From Promineifilum sp. (GTDB lineage: Bacteria > Chloroflexota > Anaerolineae > Promineifilales > Promineifilaceae): 64,000 bases of DNA. Under the pieces are notes generated by a model, which saw only the letters and a program-made list of their open reading frames with translations, did not search any database and was not told where the DNA came from. This document shows positions 25,235-35,424 of the stretch, in pieces. Numbering within the stretch: the first letter of the stretch is position 1; every line of letters starts with the position of its first letter. The stretch lies in the NCBI GenBank assembly GCA_017983515.1, contig JAGOBF010000011.1, positions 52,881 to 116,880 of the forward strand, written 5' to 3'. Made by a program: the position numbers and the translations under genes.

Positions 25235-26282
25235 CTTCTCTCAGGCGCGGGTCGACCCAGAGCCTCACCAAATCGAAAAAGAGCATAATCGGCAGCACCA
25301 GCAAAACGCTGAAGATGGCAAAACCCATCACCAGAGACGCGTCGGCGCCGAAGAGGAACCCTTTGGTGATCACCTCCGACAAGCCCTTGAAGTTAAATAT
25401 CACCTCCACGATGTAGACGCCCGTCACCAGCCCGGCGGCCGAGAGAACCATCGCCGTCATGGCCGGCAGCGCCGCATTGCGAAAGGCGTGACGCCATTCC
25501 AGCTGCCTGTCCCTTAACCCCCTGGCTCGGGCCGCGTCCAGATATTCCTTGTTTTTCTCTTCGATCATCGCCACGCGCGTCACCCGGCTGATCGTAGCCC
25601 AGTAGAGCAGGCCGAGCGTGAACACCGGCAAGACCAGCCGCCGCAGCGCGTCGATGACCACATCCGGCCGGCCGTTGAGAAGGCCGTCGAACGTCAGAAA
25701 CCCGGTGATCGTCCGAAAATCGCTGGTCGTCATCGTCAGGGAGTAGATGCCGGTGCGGCCGGGCGGAAACCAGTTGAGACCCACGTAGAATATAGACAAC
25801 AGAAACAGCCCCAGGATGAACGGCGGCACGGACGTGGCGATAAAGGCCGTCAGGCGAAAGCCGCGATCGAACGGCCGATAGGCCCGCCAACCGGCCATCA
25901 CGCCCGACGCCAGCGCCACCGGGATTAGTGTCAACACGGAGTAAAAGGTCAATTCCCCGGTCACCGGCAACCGGCGCTTCAACAGGACCAGCACGTCCTC
26001 CTTGAACACCGGGCTCCAGCCCCAGTCGCCGCGCAGCAGATTGCCCAACCAGCGTACGTACTGCACCGGGTAAGGGTCGTTCAGTCCGTGCTCGGCGATC
26101 AGCCGATTCAAGACGTTCTGCATCTCCTGTTCCGTCAGCGGCGGCAGGCGCGGCGGCAGGTAGAGCGACGCCCGCTCCTCGGCCGGGGCCAGCATAATGA
26201 TGCCGTACAGTGCGGCCGTGATGATGAGCAACGTCAGCGGTATTGAGAGCAGCCGCAAGCCGATTTGTTTGAGAAGATCCAT
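25218..26282 (-). CDS. Peptide ABC transporter permease, DppB/OppB type (set A)
   Basis: A 354-residue six-helix permease. The first helix is LSIPLTLLIITAALYGIIML, followed by a large periplasmic loop with HGLNDPYPVQYVRWLGNLLR and GDWGWS, standard for this subfamily. The coupling loop is LDAARARGLRDRQLEWRHA, and the C-terminus ends LVRLWVDPRLREDGVEL. ATG 26280-26282 is chosen: AAAGGG lies ten bases upstream, and the extra 12 residues of the longer frame (from 26318) do not resemble the family. It overlaps the DppC-type gene by 17 bases. In the direction of transcription it follows a membrane-protein gene and a cytochrome gene. Confidence 0.93.
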   Translation of the reverse strand: MDLLKQIGLRLLSIPLTLLIITAALYGIIMLAPAEERASLYLPPRLPPLTEQEMQNVLNRLIAEHGLNDPYPVQYVRWLGNLLRGDWGWSPVFKEDVLVLLKRRLPVTGELTFYSVLTLIPVALASGVMAGWRAYRPFDRGFRLTAFIATSVPPFILGLFLLSIFYVGLNWFPPGRTGIYSLTMTTSDFRTITGFLTFDGLLNGRPDVVIDALRRLVLPVFTLGLLYWATISRVTRVAMIEEKNKEYLDAARARGLRDRQLEWRHAFRNAALPAMTAMVLSAAGLVTGVYIVEVIFNFKGLSEVITKGFLFGADASLVMGFAIFSVLLVLPIMLFFDLVRLWVDPRLREDGVEL

Positions 26283-26336
26283 CCTTTCAAATCCCTTTGC
26301 CGGGCAGCCCTCAGGCAACCGCCCACCGTCCGCTGC

Positions 26337-27500
26337 TTACTGTCCGCCCCCCACTTCCCGGCACTCCGTCACCCGGGTCGGCCCCACGCCTTCGATCCAG
26401 CATTCGATGACATAGCCATCGTCGCCGGTCACGCTCATCAGGACATGGCTGCCCTCCTGAGCCACGCGCTCGATGACCGGATCCCTGCCCAGCCGGTCGC
26501 GGCGTTCGGCCAGCCAGGTATTTACCTCGTCGAGAGATTGCAACCCGCAACCCCGGCAGCCATCCGGCAGGGGTTCACCGGTGATCAACGACCGCAGCCC
26601 ACGCGTGTAGGCCGGCGATGCATCGTCACAAAAAGTCAGCTGGCCGTTGATGACGCGACAATAGACCCAGGCCCCCTCCGAAAATTCCGCCCGAACGACA
26701 ACGGTCGCATTGAGCGGGTTGATGTCAACGATGCTCAGCATGAAGTCGCCATCAATCATGTCCTGCACCGGCCGCAGAGCGATATAGCTAATGCCATCGC
26801 CCAGATTGAGATCGCGCAGATCGCCGTCAAAGTCCTGAGCAACGAGGATGGCCCGATTGGTGATCTCCACAGCCGGCGCGGTCGGATTGGCCATCACACT
26901 CTGGGTCACCAGACCGGCCAGAAAAACCAGTGGCAAGGGAACCAGCAGCGATATCCATCCGCGGCGGCTCAGACGGCCCACTTGACTCACTTCGGAGGTG
27001 ATATTCTCCAGGCGATAGCTCTGCAGCAGACCCAGCACGGCCAGCACCAGGATGATCAGCAGGCCGCCCAGGATAAGGCCGGTCACGCTGCCCTCCAGCA
27101 CATAGGGGTAAACGTCGCGGCCGCGGAAGCGCCAATCGGCCAGCCAGGCCATGAGGGTTCGGCCGTAATAGGGCGTGTAGCCCATGATCAGGATGCCCAA
27201 CACGCCGGTCAGGGCCCACAGGGCGACCGCGACCGGCGTCAGCGCGATCCGGCTGGTCAGCCACCCGACGAGTCCGCCCATGATAACCATCAGCCCCAGC
27301 CCCAGCGCCAACGACGGCATGTAGCCCGTCACCGGGAGTTGGGCGACGTGCCAGGCTTCCAGCCCCCACGCCCCCAGCCCCAGCGCCAGGCCGATGAGCA
27401 GGCCGTTGAGCAAGCCAATGCGGCGATAGGCGGGCAGCTTTTCGGTCTCGACCGTTGATAGATCGAGGTTGAAAGGATCTAGCGAGCGTGTTTCCGCCAT
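26337..27500 (-). CDS. Membrane protein with extracytoplasmic Cys-rich domain
   Basis: A 387-residue protein of unknown function. Residues 25-200 contain about five membrane helices (LLNGLLIGLALGLGAWGL, LALGLGLMVIMGGLVGWL, VALWALTGVLGILIMG, LILGGLLIILVLAVLGLL, WISLLVPLPLVFLAGL). The C-terminal 175 residues should be outside and hold cysteines in WVYCRV, LTFCDD, DGCRGCG, IECWIEG and TECREV, which could form disulfides. ATG 27498-27500 has GGAGGT eight bases upstream and overlaps the cytochrome gene by 22 bases, so the two are coupled. The C-terminus GGGQ and stop fall in a 7-bp tandem tract (TACTGTC-type). A role with the cytochrome in electron transfer or assembly is inferred from the coupling only. 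Confidence 0.7.
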   Translation of the reverse strand: MAETRSLDPFNLDLSTVETEKLPAYRRIGLLNGLLIGLALGLGAWGLEAWHVAQLPVTGYMPSLALGLGLMVIMGGLVGWLTSRIALTPVAVALWALTGVLGILIMGYTPYYGRTLMAWLADWRFRGRDVYPYVLEGSVTGLILGGLLIILVLAVLGLLQSYRLENITSEVSQVGRLSRRGWISLLVPLPLVFLAGLVTQSVMANPTAPAVEITNRAILVAQDFDGDLRDLNLGDGISYIALRPVQDMIDGDFMLSIVDINPLNATVVVRAEFSEGAWVYCRVINGQLTFCDDASPAYTRGLRSLITGEPLPDGCRGCGLQSLDEVNTWLAERRDRLGRDPVIERVAQEGSHVLMSVTGDDGYVIECWIEGVGPTRVTECREVGGGQ

Positions 27501-28285
27501 AAGACAACACCTCCGATGGTCAAGATCGTGACCACGGCCAGCAGGCCGATTACCTCGGCCGCGAACGAAGTGGGCCGGGAAACAGAGCTGGATGCGGCCA
27601 CCGTTGGGGGCGCGACGTCCGTCGGGGTCAGATGGCCCCGCGCGTCGGCCGGGTCGGCCGCGGCGGCTGGCGGCCGCAGCCGGTAGCGTCCCAGGTTGGC
27701 GGTCGTCAGTGTCTCGCCGTCCCACAGCCCGTTCTCGCGCACCAGGAAGGCCGTGATCGCCAGATACTCTTCCTGAGTCAAGTCGCCGGGGAAAAAATAG
27801 GGCATGGCCACACTGACGTAGCGATAAACCGCGTCCATCGTCTCGAATTTTTGCAGCACCCGAAGGCCTTCGCCCGGCGGCGCGCCGGCCTCGATGACCG
27901 CAGGAACTTGGGTCGGCAGCGCAAACGCCTCATTGTAGGGCTGATTGCCGTGACAGCCGCTCTCCCAACAATATTCTTCTTCCGGTGGGTATTGCTCGCG
28001 CCACTCATCGGTCAGGCCTTGGCCGCGGTCGCCGTGACACGGCTGGCAGTGGAGCCAGTAGAGCTGTGCTCCCTCGTCGGCCTGGGTTGGCGCGAGGACG
28101 GTGGGCGGCGGGGCGAGGCGGTCGGGCGTCGGCATCGTGCCCGGCACCAGTGTGGGCGGAATGGGCGTACGAGTGGCGGCCGGGCCGCCCCGCTCGATCT
28201 GGGCCTGGATGACAGTGGTGAAGAGTAGCCAGAAGATACCAGCTGCCACGACGGCCGCGCCGATAACTATTTTCCGAGGTACCAT
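27479..28285 (-). CDS. Membrane-anchored c-type cytochrome with CX2CH and CX4CH
   Basis: A 268-residue exported protein with an N-terminal hydrophobic segment (IVIGAAVVAAGIFWLLFTTV), a Thr/Pro-rich linker to about 68, a cytochrome-like domain, a Pro/Ala-rich stretch and a C-terminal helix (EVIGLLAVVTILTIGGVVLW) ending in basic RKHAR. The haem motif is C80-QP-CH84. A second, CWESGCHG at 106-113, has four residues between the cysteines. A Met ligand could come from VAMPYFFPGD, and LTQEEYLAITAFLV is the usual last helix of class I cytochrome c. ATG 28283-28285 is the likely start; the frame's extension to 28330 covers a repeat-rich leader. It heads a two-gene unit placed between the two permease pairs. 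Confidence 0.8.
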   Translation of the reverse strand: MVPRKIVIGAAVVAAGIFWLLFTTVIQAQIERGGPAATRTPIPPTLVPGTMPTPDRLAPPPTVLAPTQADEGAQLYWLHCQPCHGDRGQGLTDEWREQYPPEEEYCWESGCHGNQPYNEAFALPTQVPAVIEAGAPPGEGLRVLQKFETMDAVYRYVSVAMPYFFPGDLTQEEYLAITAFLVRENGLWDGETLTTANLGRYRLRPPAAAADPADARGHLTPTDVAPPTVAASSSVSRPTSFAAEVIGLLAVVTILTIGGVVLWRKHAR

Positions 28286-28366
28286 AATATCGTCGCTCAG
28301 CCTGTCAGGGTGGCTTTCTCCCTTTGGCAAGCTGACAGCTTACGTCATGAAAGGGTTAGAATACAA

Positions 28367-28402
28367 GAGGCGGGCACATTTCTGCCACCCGCCTCCTTTT
28401 TC
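28367..28402. terminator. Hairpin between the DppC-type gene and the cytochrome gene
   Basis: GAGGCGGG (28367-28374) pairs with CCCGCCTC (28388-28395), with a T run TTTTT on the plus strand and TTGTATTC on the minus strand. It lies 64 bases past the set B permease stop, so it could separate the transporter operon from the cytochrome unit. Confidence 0.55.
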
Positions 28403-28465
28403 ATTCGATTGCGCCCGAAACGTTCACCGTAGGTCTCGGACTCGTAGCGACGCGGACTGAGCGAG

Positions 28466-29521
28466 TTAGGCCTTCTTCCCGCGCAGCTTCGGGTCTAGAA
28501 TGTCGCGCAGCGCATCACCGATCAGATTCCAGCCCAACCCGTAGAGCAGCAGCGCGATACCGGGAAAGATGATGATATACCAGTACTGGTCGAGCGTCAG
28601 AATCCAGGACCTTGCGAAGCTGACTACCTGTCCCCAGTCGGCATACCCTTCGGGCAGGCCAATGCCCAGGAAGCTGAGCGCCGCGAACGACAGGACGACC
28701 GCGCCCATGTTCAGCGAGATGCGCACCAGCGTCGGGAACATGGCGTTGGGAATGACATGTTGCAACATCAGGTGGCTGTCTTTCGCGCCGCTGGCCCGCG
28801 CCGCCAGCACGTAGTCCCGTTCCTTGGTCGTCAGAATATCCCCGCGAAGCTGGCGAGCATAGCCTGTCCAGCCGAAGATGATCAGGGCGATGGTCGCCGG
28901 CCACACACTTCGGCCGAAAAGTGGCGTCAGAAGCGAGGCCAGGATCAGCGCACCGGTGATGAAAGGGAATGCGTAGAATATCTCCACGACGCGCATCAGC
29001 AATTCATCGATCCAGCCGCCATAGAAGCCGGCCAACGCCCCAATAATGACACCCAGAAGCGTTGTGGCGAACGTCACCACGAAACTGGCGAAGAATGCCG
29101 TGCGCGCGCCCCAGACGACGCCGTACCAGATATCATACTGGCCGCTGGTCGTGCCCATCAGGTGCACCCATTCCTCTTGTCGCGGCCAGATGTTGCGATA
29201 CCACCACGGCACCGTCATCGGCGCATTCTTATTCCACAGGCTCATCGGCGGTTGCGGCTCCGCCCGGAAGCCGTCGCGCGGAATTTGCATGGGGTTCCAC
29301 ATTTCATTCGGCGGGGGAGCCAATGTGGGGGCGAAGAGGGCCATCAGGGCGAACAGTACGATCAGGACGATACCGGTCACCGAAAGCGGGTTGGTGACAA
29401 TCCCTTTGAGCAGCCGCGCCCACTCCGGGCCGATCGCTTTCTCCAGGCGTGTCAATTCGCGAAGCTCGCCGGCATCGCTGGCGCCGGGTCGCAAGACTAC
29501 GGGTTCACTTGCTGCCGTCAT
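28466..29521 (-). CDS. Peptide ABC transporter permease, DppC/OppC type (set B)
   Basis: A 351-residue inner-membrane permease. A cytoplasmic N-terminus of about 40 residues precedes the helix VTGIVLIVLFALMALFAP. A long periplasmic loop contains NMWPRQEEWVHLMGTTS-like sequence (IWPRQEEWVHLMGTTSGQ), and five more helices follow. The coupling loop reads DYVLAARASGAKDSHLMLQH. The end is NLIGDALRDILDPKLRGKK, typical of DppC. ATG 29519-29521 has AAAGGAG eight bases upstream; the 13 extra residues of the longer frame are not needed. It lies 85 bases after the DppB-type gene. The gap holds a CCACAGATG/CATCTGTGG inverted repeat. It is not a close copy of set A, so the two pairs are old duplicates or separate acquisitions. 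Confidence 0.93.
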   Translation of the reverse strand: MTAASEPVVLRPGASDAGELRELTRLEKAIGPEWARLLKGIVTNPLSVTGIVLIVLFALMALFAPTLAPPPNEMWNPMQIPRDGFRAEPQPPMSLWNKNAPMTVPWWYRNIWPRQEEWVHLMGTTSGQYDIWYGVVWGARTAFFASFVVTFATTLLGVIIGALAGFYGGWIDELLMRVVEIFYAFPFITGALILASLLTPLFGRSVWPATIALIIFGWTGYARQLRGDILTTKERDYVLAARASGAKDSHLMLQHVIPNAMFPTLVRISLNMGAVVLSFAALSFLGIGLPEGYADWGQVVSFARSWILTLDQYWYIIIFPGIALLLYGLGWNLIGDALRDILDPKLRGKKA

Positions 29522-29547
29522 GATTTCGACTCCTTTAGCAACAGCAT

Positions 29548-29593
29548 CCACAGATGACAAGATTTATTGATTTTTCATCTATGCCATCTGTGG
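29548..29593. repeat. Inverted repeat between permease genes
   Basis: CCACAGATG (29548-29556) and CATCTGTGG (29585-29593) are exact complements around an AT-rich loop, located between the set B DppB-type stop and the DppC-type ribosome-binding site. Confidence 0.5.
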
Positions 29594-29606
29594 TCGCTCT
29601 TTATCT

Positions 29607-30671
29607 TTAGCTCAGTCGCACCCGAGGATCGAGGACGGCGTACATGACGTCGACGATGAGGTTGGCGATCACCAGCAGCACGGCCGTGAAAAGGGCATAG
29701 CCGAGCATCGACAAAACGTCCAGGCTCACCGCCGCGGCCGCAGCCCACGAACCGATGCCCGGATAGTTGAACACCGTCTCGGTGATCACGACGCCGCCCA
29801 TCAGACCGGCCAGCGTCAGGCCGGCCACGGTGATGACCGGGATCAGGGCGTTGCGCCGAATGTGGCGATTGACGACCATTTTCTCCGGCAGTCCCTTGGC
29901 GCGCGCCGTCGTCACGTAGTCCTGGCGCATCTCTTCCAGCATGGACGAGCGCGTGATCTTCAGCAACAACGCCACTTCAATGACCATCAGCGTCGTCACC
30001 GGCATGATCAGATGACGCAGCGAGTCGAGGAAGATGTCGAAGCGCAGATTGAGCAGCGAGTCGATGGTCATCATGCGCGTATACTGGGTGAATCCCGGCT
30101 TCAGTATCTCCTGCGAGAATTGAGTCGATAGCTGGCCGGGCTGGAACCAGTCCAGCTTGGCATAGAAGACCAGCAACATCAGCAGAGCAAAAACGAACGT
30201 GGGGAACGACCAGCCGAGGATAGCCAGAACGCGCACCACCTGGTCGAACGGTTTGTTATGGTTGAGGGCCGCCTTTGCCCCCAACCAGATACCGAGACCA
30301 ATGACGGGCACCATGGCCCAGGCGGCCAACTCCAGAGTGGCCGGGAAACGGCGCAGCAACACGTCGATGACCGGCTCGCGGCCGGTGCGCGAATAACCCA
30401 GGTCGCCGCGCAGCACGCCGCCGACTCGCTCGCCGGTCGCGCCGTCCACTGTGCCGACCAGCCAGTTCCAGTACTGGACATAGAACGGCTTGTCCAGCCC
30501 GTAGCGGGTGATGATCGCGTCCACCTGGTGCTCGTTCTTGGGAATGTCGCGCACGTATAAAGCCGAGCGCTCTACCGGCCCTAATACCTGGAGCATGCCG
30601 AAAATCAAAACCGTCACGCCGAACAGGATGACCGGCAGGATCAAGAGACGACGAATGATATATGCGGCCAT
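29607..30671 (-). CDS. Peptide ABC transporter permease, DppB/OppB type (set B)
   Basis: A 354-residue six-helix permease. It begins MAAYIIRRLLILPVILFGVT, the family's canonical N-terminus. ITRYGLDKPFYVQYWNWL and RGDLGYSRTGREPV follow in the periplasmic loop. The cytoplasmic coupling loop is QDYVTTARAKGLPEKMVVNR, and the C-terminus ends DVMYAVLDPRVRLS. The ATG at 30669-30671 is preceded by AAGGAG at 11 bases. It is the first permease after the binding-protein gene SBP1, but 340 bases of hairpin-rich sequence separate the two, which suggests reduced expression relative to the binding protein. Confidence 0.95.
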   Translation of the reverse strand: MAAYIIRRLLILPVILFGVTVLIFGMLQVLGPVERSALYVRDIPKNEHQVDAIITRYGLDKPFYVQYWNWLVGTVDGATGERVGGVLRGDLGYSRTGREPVIDVLLRRFPATLELAAWAMVPVIGLGIWLGAKAALNHNKPFDQVVRVLAILGWSFPTFVFALLMLLVFYAKLDWFQPGQLSTQFSQEILKPGFTQYTRMMTIDSLLNLRFDIFLDSLRHLIMPVTTLMVIEVALLLKITRSSMLEEMRQDYVTTARAKGLPEKMVVNRHIRRNALIPVITVAGLTLAGLMGGVVITETVFNYPGIGSWAAAAAVSLDVLSMLGYALFTAVLLVIANLIVDVMYAVLDPRVRLS

Positions 30672-30879
30672 GATTCGATTTTCTCCTTCTTTGAATAGAT
30701 GCTTGCGGCGTCAGAAAGTTTCCTCGCCGTCTCCTAAGGAATCTCGTTCATCGTTCGCAGTGAACAACGTTAGCAGTTCATCTGTCGCCCAGCGCCACTG
30801 AAGGGGCTGATTACGACCGGACTACGAACCATCGATAAACTCGTTGCAGCAGGCGGCTCAAGGCTCGCGCCATAACCAT

Positions 30880-30986
30880 TGAGCGCTGAGGCGCTCGCTC
30901 CAACGGGCCGTCTTGCCGGGGCGGCCGTGCGGCCGCCCCGGCAAGGGGCGAACTATCCCGCAGGGGCGGGTTTGTGGCCCGCCCCT
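30880..30986. repeat. Cluster of three hairpins between SBP1 and the permease
   Basis: The 30672-31011 gap holds no gene. Three palindromes follow each other. GAGCGC-TGAG-GCGCTC is at 30880-30895. A perfect 14-bp stem TTGCCGGGGCGGCC with loop GTGC is at 30913-30944. AGGGGCGGG/CCCGCCCCT is at 30962-30986. They sit just past the SBP1 stop in the direction of transcription. In the known malE-malF case, such REP-type hairpins protect the binding-protein mRNA from 3' decay. That role is inferred here. Confidence 0.65.
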
Positions 30987-31011
30987 ACGGAATACTGAAG
31001 TAAAGTGCGGT

Positions 31012-33069
31012 TTATTCGCCGGTGAGCGACATACCGTAGTAGTACGTGCCGGGCAGAGCCGCGTTGTAGAACCAGCCATTGACCCAGCGCTGCTCATAGC
31101 GGGCGCCGGTGGCCTGGGCCAGGATGACGCTGATCGTGTCATCGTAGAACTGTTGTTGAATGTCGAAGTACATTTGCTCGCGGACGGCCGGATCGCTCTC
31201 GGTCACAGCAGCCGACGCCAGGTCCTGGTACTTGGCAATGATGTCATCCGGCAGACCCTGACGGCCGCCGAAGGTGCCGTAGGTGTACGGCTGGATCCAG
31301 TTGTGCGGGTCGTGGATGTCCTCAACCCAGCCGCTGACGGCGATGGGCAGCTGCGCGGCGCGGAAAGCATTCAGGAACGTGGGCCACGGCAAGCCGATGG
31401 TCTCGACCTGATACAGCGGGTTGATGGCCGCCAGCTCGCTCTGCCAGATTTCACCAATCGTCTGGCGCACGGTGTTGCCCGTGTTGAAGGCCGTCTGGAA
31501 GCGGAAGCCGGTCTCCGGCAGCGCGCCATCCCAAGCCTGCTCGAAGTAGGCAGCACATTCCTCAGGATTGTACATGTACATCGGGCCATCGGGGTTGTAG
31601 CCGAGCATGTCGAGGATGATCGGGCCGTTGTTGCGGACGCCTTCGCCAATCAATGCTTCGGAGATATAGGTATCGTAATCGAAGCAGGTGGCCATAGCCT
31701 TGCGGGCATTGGGGTCGCTGAAGAAGTTCGGCGGGATGCCGTTACCGTCCAGCTGACCGGAACCGATGTAGGGCGAGTCCGCGGCGACGTTCCAGGTCAG
31801 GAAGGCGTCGGTGCGGCTCGTGCTGGCCAGATCAACCCACTTGCGCAGCGTGCCATCCGGGTTGTCGGTCGGGGTGCAGGTGAAATCAGCCGTGCAGGTT
31901 TCGCCCACGAGCGGGTCGACCTGCGAACGCTGGTCGATATTGACGGCAACGTTAGCCGCGTCGCCGGCCTGCAGGGCCGCAAAGCGGGTGCCGAACTCGT
32001 CGACGAGACGGACGATGATCGTCTGCAGGAGCGGGGCGCCGGACGGGCCACCTTCCCACATCGGCTCGCCTTCGGCACGCCAGTAGTTGGTGTTAGCTAC
32101 GAGGACATGCTCTTCGCCGGGGGTCCAGTGATCGAGCATATAGGGGCCGGTACCGTTGGCAACGGCCGTGATGGCGTCATTTTCCGTGCCGGGCGCGTAA
32201 TAGTTCTGCCAGGTGGCGCAATCGCCATCCCAGTCACCTTGCGCGGCGGTCCAATCCTGATCGAGCACGGAACCCCAGGTGCCGGCCAGCGTGGCCAACA
32301 GCGGGCCCCACGGCTGCGCCAGGTTGATAGTCACGGTGCCGGCAGCGTCGTCGGCCACGATGGCGGCCTGAACCTTTTCACATGTCGCCAGCAGTTCTTC
32401 GGGCGTAGCGCCGGCCTTCAGGCCTTCCGGGTCACCGGCAAAGGCGCCTTCCTGAATTTCTTCAGTCACGTCACCAGTGACGTAACCCAGGATCGGCTCC
32501 AGCAACAGCCATTGCGGGCCATTGGGGTCGCTCTGCAGCAAACCGCGCTGGAAGCTGTAGGCCACGTCGCTGGGGGTCAATTCCGCGCCGTCGTGGAAGG
32601 TGACGCCTTCGCGAATCTTGAAGGTATAGGTCAAGCCATCTTCGGAGATGCCGCCGTTCTCGACCGAGGGGACTTCCGTCGCCAGCAAGGGGACGTAGGT
32701 CGTCGGGTCGGGGCCGTTGTACCAGATCAGCGTCTCATAGATATTCATGATCGGCGTATTGCTCGCCGTGTCATAACCCAGAGCCGGGTCCAGGGTACCG
32801 ATATCACCGAAGGTCATTTGCACAAAGGTGTTCGGGTCCGGCGCGGTCATGGAGACTTCCTCCACCGGCTCCGGCGTCGCCGTGACGACGACTTCCTCAA
32901 CCTCCGTGACAACCGAGGTCACGACCACTTCCTGGCCTTCCTCGGTAATCGTCTCGGTGACGATGCGCGTCACTTCGACGACTTGCGATTGCGGCTGGCA
33001 GGCGACGAGTCCGAGCGCCAATACCAGCAGGGCGGCCATTAAAAGGCCGATGCGATTCTTCGTAAACAT
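31012..33069 (-). CDS. Family 5 peptide-binding lipoprotein SBP1
   Basis: An extracytoplasmic solute-binding protein for oligopeptides or dipeptides (SBP_bac_5). The 685 residues begin with a lipoprotein signal ending LGLVAC (Cys24), then a Val/Thr/Glu-rich spacer with VVEVTRIVTETITEEG. The mature fold shows GDIGTLDPALGYDT, YNGPDPTTYVPLLA, TYTFKIREGVTFHDG and AYSFQRGLLQSDPNGPQW. ATG 33067-33069 is chosen because GGAGGAG lies nine bases upstream; earlier in-frame ATGs lie before that site. It is a paralogue of SBP2 with the same domain layout, clearly similar throughout. It follows oppF and precedes the set B permeases. Confidence 0.93.
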   Translation of the reverse strand: MFTKNRIGLLMAALLVLALGLVACQPQSQVVEVTRIVTETITEEGQEVVVTSVVTEVEEVVVTATPEPVEEVSMTAPDPNTFVQMTFGDIGTLDPALGYDTASNTPIMNIYETLIWYNGPDPTTYVPLLATEVPSVENGGISEDGLTYTFKIREGVTFHDGAELTPSDVAYSFQRGLLQSDPNGPQWLLLEPILGYVTGDVTEEIQEGAFAGDPEGLKAGATPEELLATCEKVQAAIVADDAAGTVTINLAQPWGPLLATLAGTWGSVLDQDWTAAQGDWDGDCATWQNYYAPGTENDAITAVANGTGPYMLDHWTPGEEHVLVANTNYWRAEGEPMWEGGPSGAPLLQTIIVRLVDEFGTRFAALQAGDAANVAVNIDQRSQVDPLVGETCTADFTCTPTDNPDGTLRKWVDLASTSRTDAFLTWNVAADSPYIGSGQLDGNGIPPNFFSDPNARKAMATCFDYDTYISEALIGEGVRNNGPIILDMLGYNPDGPMYMYNPEECAAYFEQAWDGALPETGFRFQTAFNTGNTVRQTIGEIWQSELAAINPLYQVETIGLPWPTFLNAFRAAQLPIAVSGWVEDIHDPHNWIQPYTYGTFGGRQGLPDDIIAKYQDLASAAVTESDPAVREQMYFDIQQQFYDDTISVILAQATGARYEQRWVNGWFYNAALPGTYYYGMSLTGE

Positions 33070-33264
33070 GTTTCGTGTCTCCTCCATCTTCAAATGGGTT
33101 TTCTATGTTTTCCGGAAGGGTGCGCCAGCAACGCCCCTATCCTGCCAAACTCAAAAATCTAATCTTCTCTCCGCGTCAAACCTCTAGACACCACCTCCTC
33201 AAATTGAATTACGAATAGGTAACTCCCGGACGTTACAAGGTTCCAAGACCAAATTCCTAATCGA

Positions 33265-34331
33265 TCACAAGAATTTTTCCGCGTGGTGGCAAGCCACCAT
33301 GTGGGGCACAAGCGCTGTGCCGAGATTGCGGAATTCCGGGTCTACTTGATGGCATATCTCGGTGGCATAGGCGCACCGCGGGTGAAAACGACAACCTGAT
33401 GGCGGGTTGGCCGGACTGGGCACGTCGCCTTCCAGAATAATTCGCTGCCGCCGGCCCTCCTTGTCGGGATCGGGCACAGGAATGGCGGACAGCAGCGCCT
33501 GGGTATAAGGATGCAACGGATGATCGTAGACCTCATCGCGACTGCTCAACTCCACAATGCGGCCCAGATACATCACCGCCACCCGGTCGCTGATGTAGCG
33601 CACCATCGACAGGTCATGGGCGATGAACAGATAGGTCAGTCCCAACTCCTGCTTCAGGTCGTCCAGCATGTTGACAACCTGCGCCTGGATCGAGACGTCC
33701 AGGGCCGAGATCGGTTCGTCGGCCACAATGAACGACGGGTTGGTCGCCAGCGCGCGGGCCACGCCGATGCGCTGCCGCTGGCCGCCCGAAAACTCGTGGG
33801 GGTAGCGATTGACGAAATAGGGATTGAGGCCAACGACGCGCAGCAGTTCCTGGACGCGCGCCTTGCGGCTGGCCGAGTCGCCGATACCGTGGATGGTCAG
33901 CGGCTCGCTGACGATGTTGCCCACAGTCATGCGCGGGTTGAGCGAAGCGTAGGGATCCTGGAAAATCATCTGCATATGACGCCGGGAGCGCCGCAGATCG
34001 GTCTTGTTCATGGTGGTCAATTCGCGGTCGGCGAACTGAACCGTTCCGGCCGTAGGCTCCTCCAGTTGCAGGATGGAGCGCCCGGCGGTCGATTTGCCGC
34101 AACCGCTCTCGCCCACCAGCCCCAGCGTTTCGCCCTTGTAGATCTCGAAGCTGACGCCGTCGACGGCCTTGATGTGGCCGACCGTCCGCCGCAGCACGCC
34201 GCGTCTAATGGGGAAATACTTTTTGAGGTCGCGAACCTCGACAAGCACTTGGTCGAATACCTTGGGAGGAGTCGGGCTGCCGGTTGCGCCCGGCATTTGA
34301 GTCGTGACGTTGGTGATGACGTTATCAGCCA

Positions 34332-34332
<1 letters not shown>
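33265..34332 (-). CDS. oppF: Peptide ABC transporter ATP-binding protein, OppF/DppF type
   Basis: One of two ATPases energising peptide import. In 355 residues the nucleotide-binding domain has Walker [10 protein letters not shown] (about 78-86), the Q-loop in [14 protein letters not shown], the signature [15 protein letters not shown], Walker [13 protein letters not shown] and switch HDLSMVRYI. The C-terminal oligopeptide-transporter extension contains the cysteine-bearing [17 protein letters not shown], which in relatives of this family binds an iron-sulfur cluster. The start codon overlaps the oppD stop (TAATG), with GGAGGT six bases upstream, so translation is coupled. Compared with OppD it has an N-terminal extension of about 30 residues. 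Confidence 0.95.
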
Positions 34333-35379
<1,047 letters not shown>

Positions 35380-35387
<8 letters not shown>

Positions 35388-35424
35388 CGGTCCCCCGTGT
35401 GCGTTTGAAAAGTCCAGGATTCAT
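35380..35424 (-). CDS. Possible 14-residue leader peptide coupled to oppD
   Basis: ATG 35422-35424 is preceded by AAGAGGAG with six bases of spacing, the best ribosome-binding site in the area. It encodes MNPGLFKRTRGTDG and stops at TAA 35380-35382, eight bases inside oppD (ATGGCTAA overlap). The same frame is open further upstream to 35565 but without another ribosome site. The peptide itself is basic and unremarkable. The arrangement suggests that ribosomes finishing the leader restart on oppD. It is a prediction from layout only. Confidence 0.4.

Noticed and set aside
26265..27458. Open frame of 397 codons on the plus strand
   Set aside because: Antisense to the five-helix membrane protein. 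Its Gln/His-rich composition is typical of a shadow.
30913..33042. Open frame of 709 codons on the plus strand
   Set aside because: It is exactly antisense to the SBP1 lipoprotein gene, has no family-like motifs, and arises from GC-rich codon bias.
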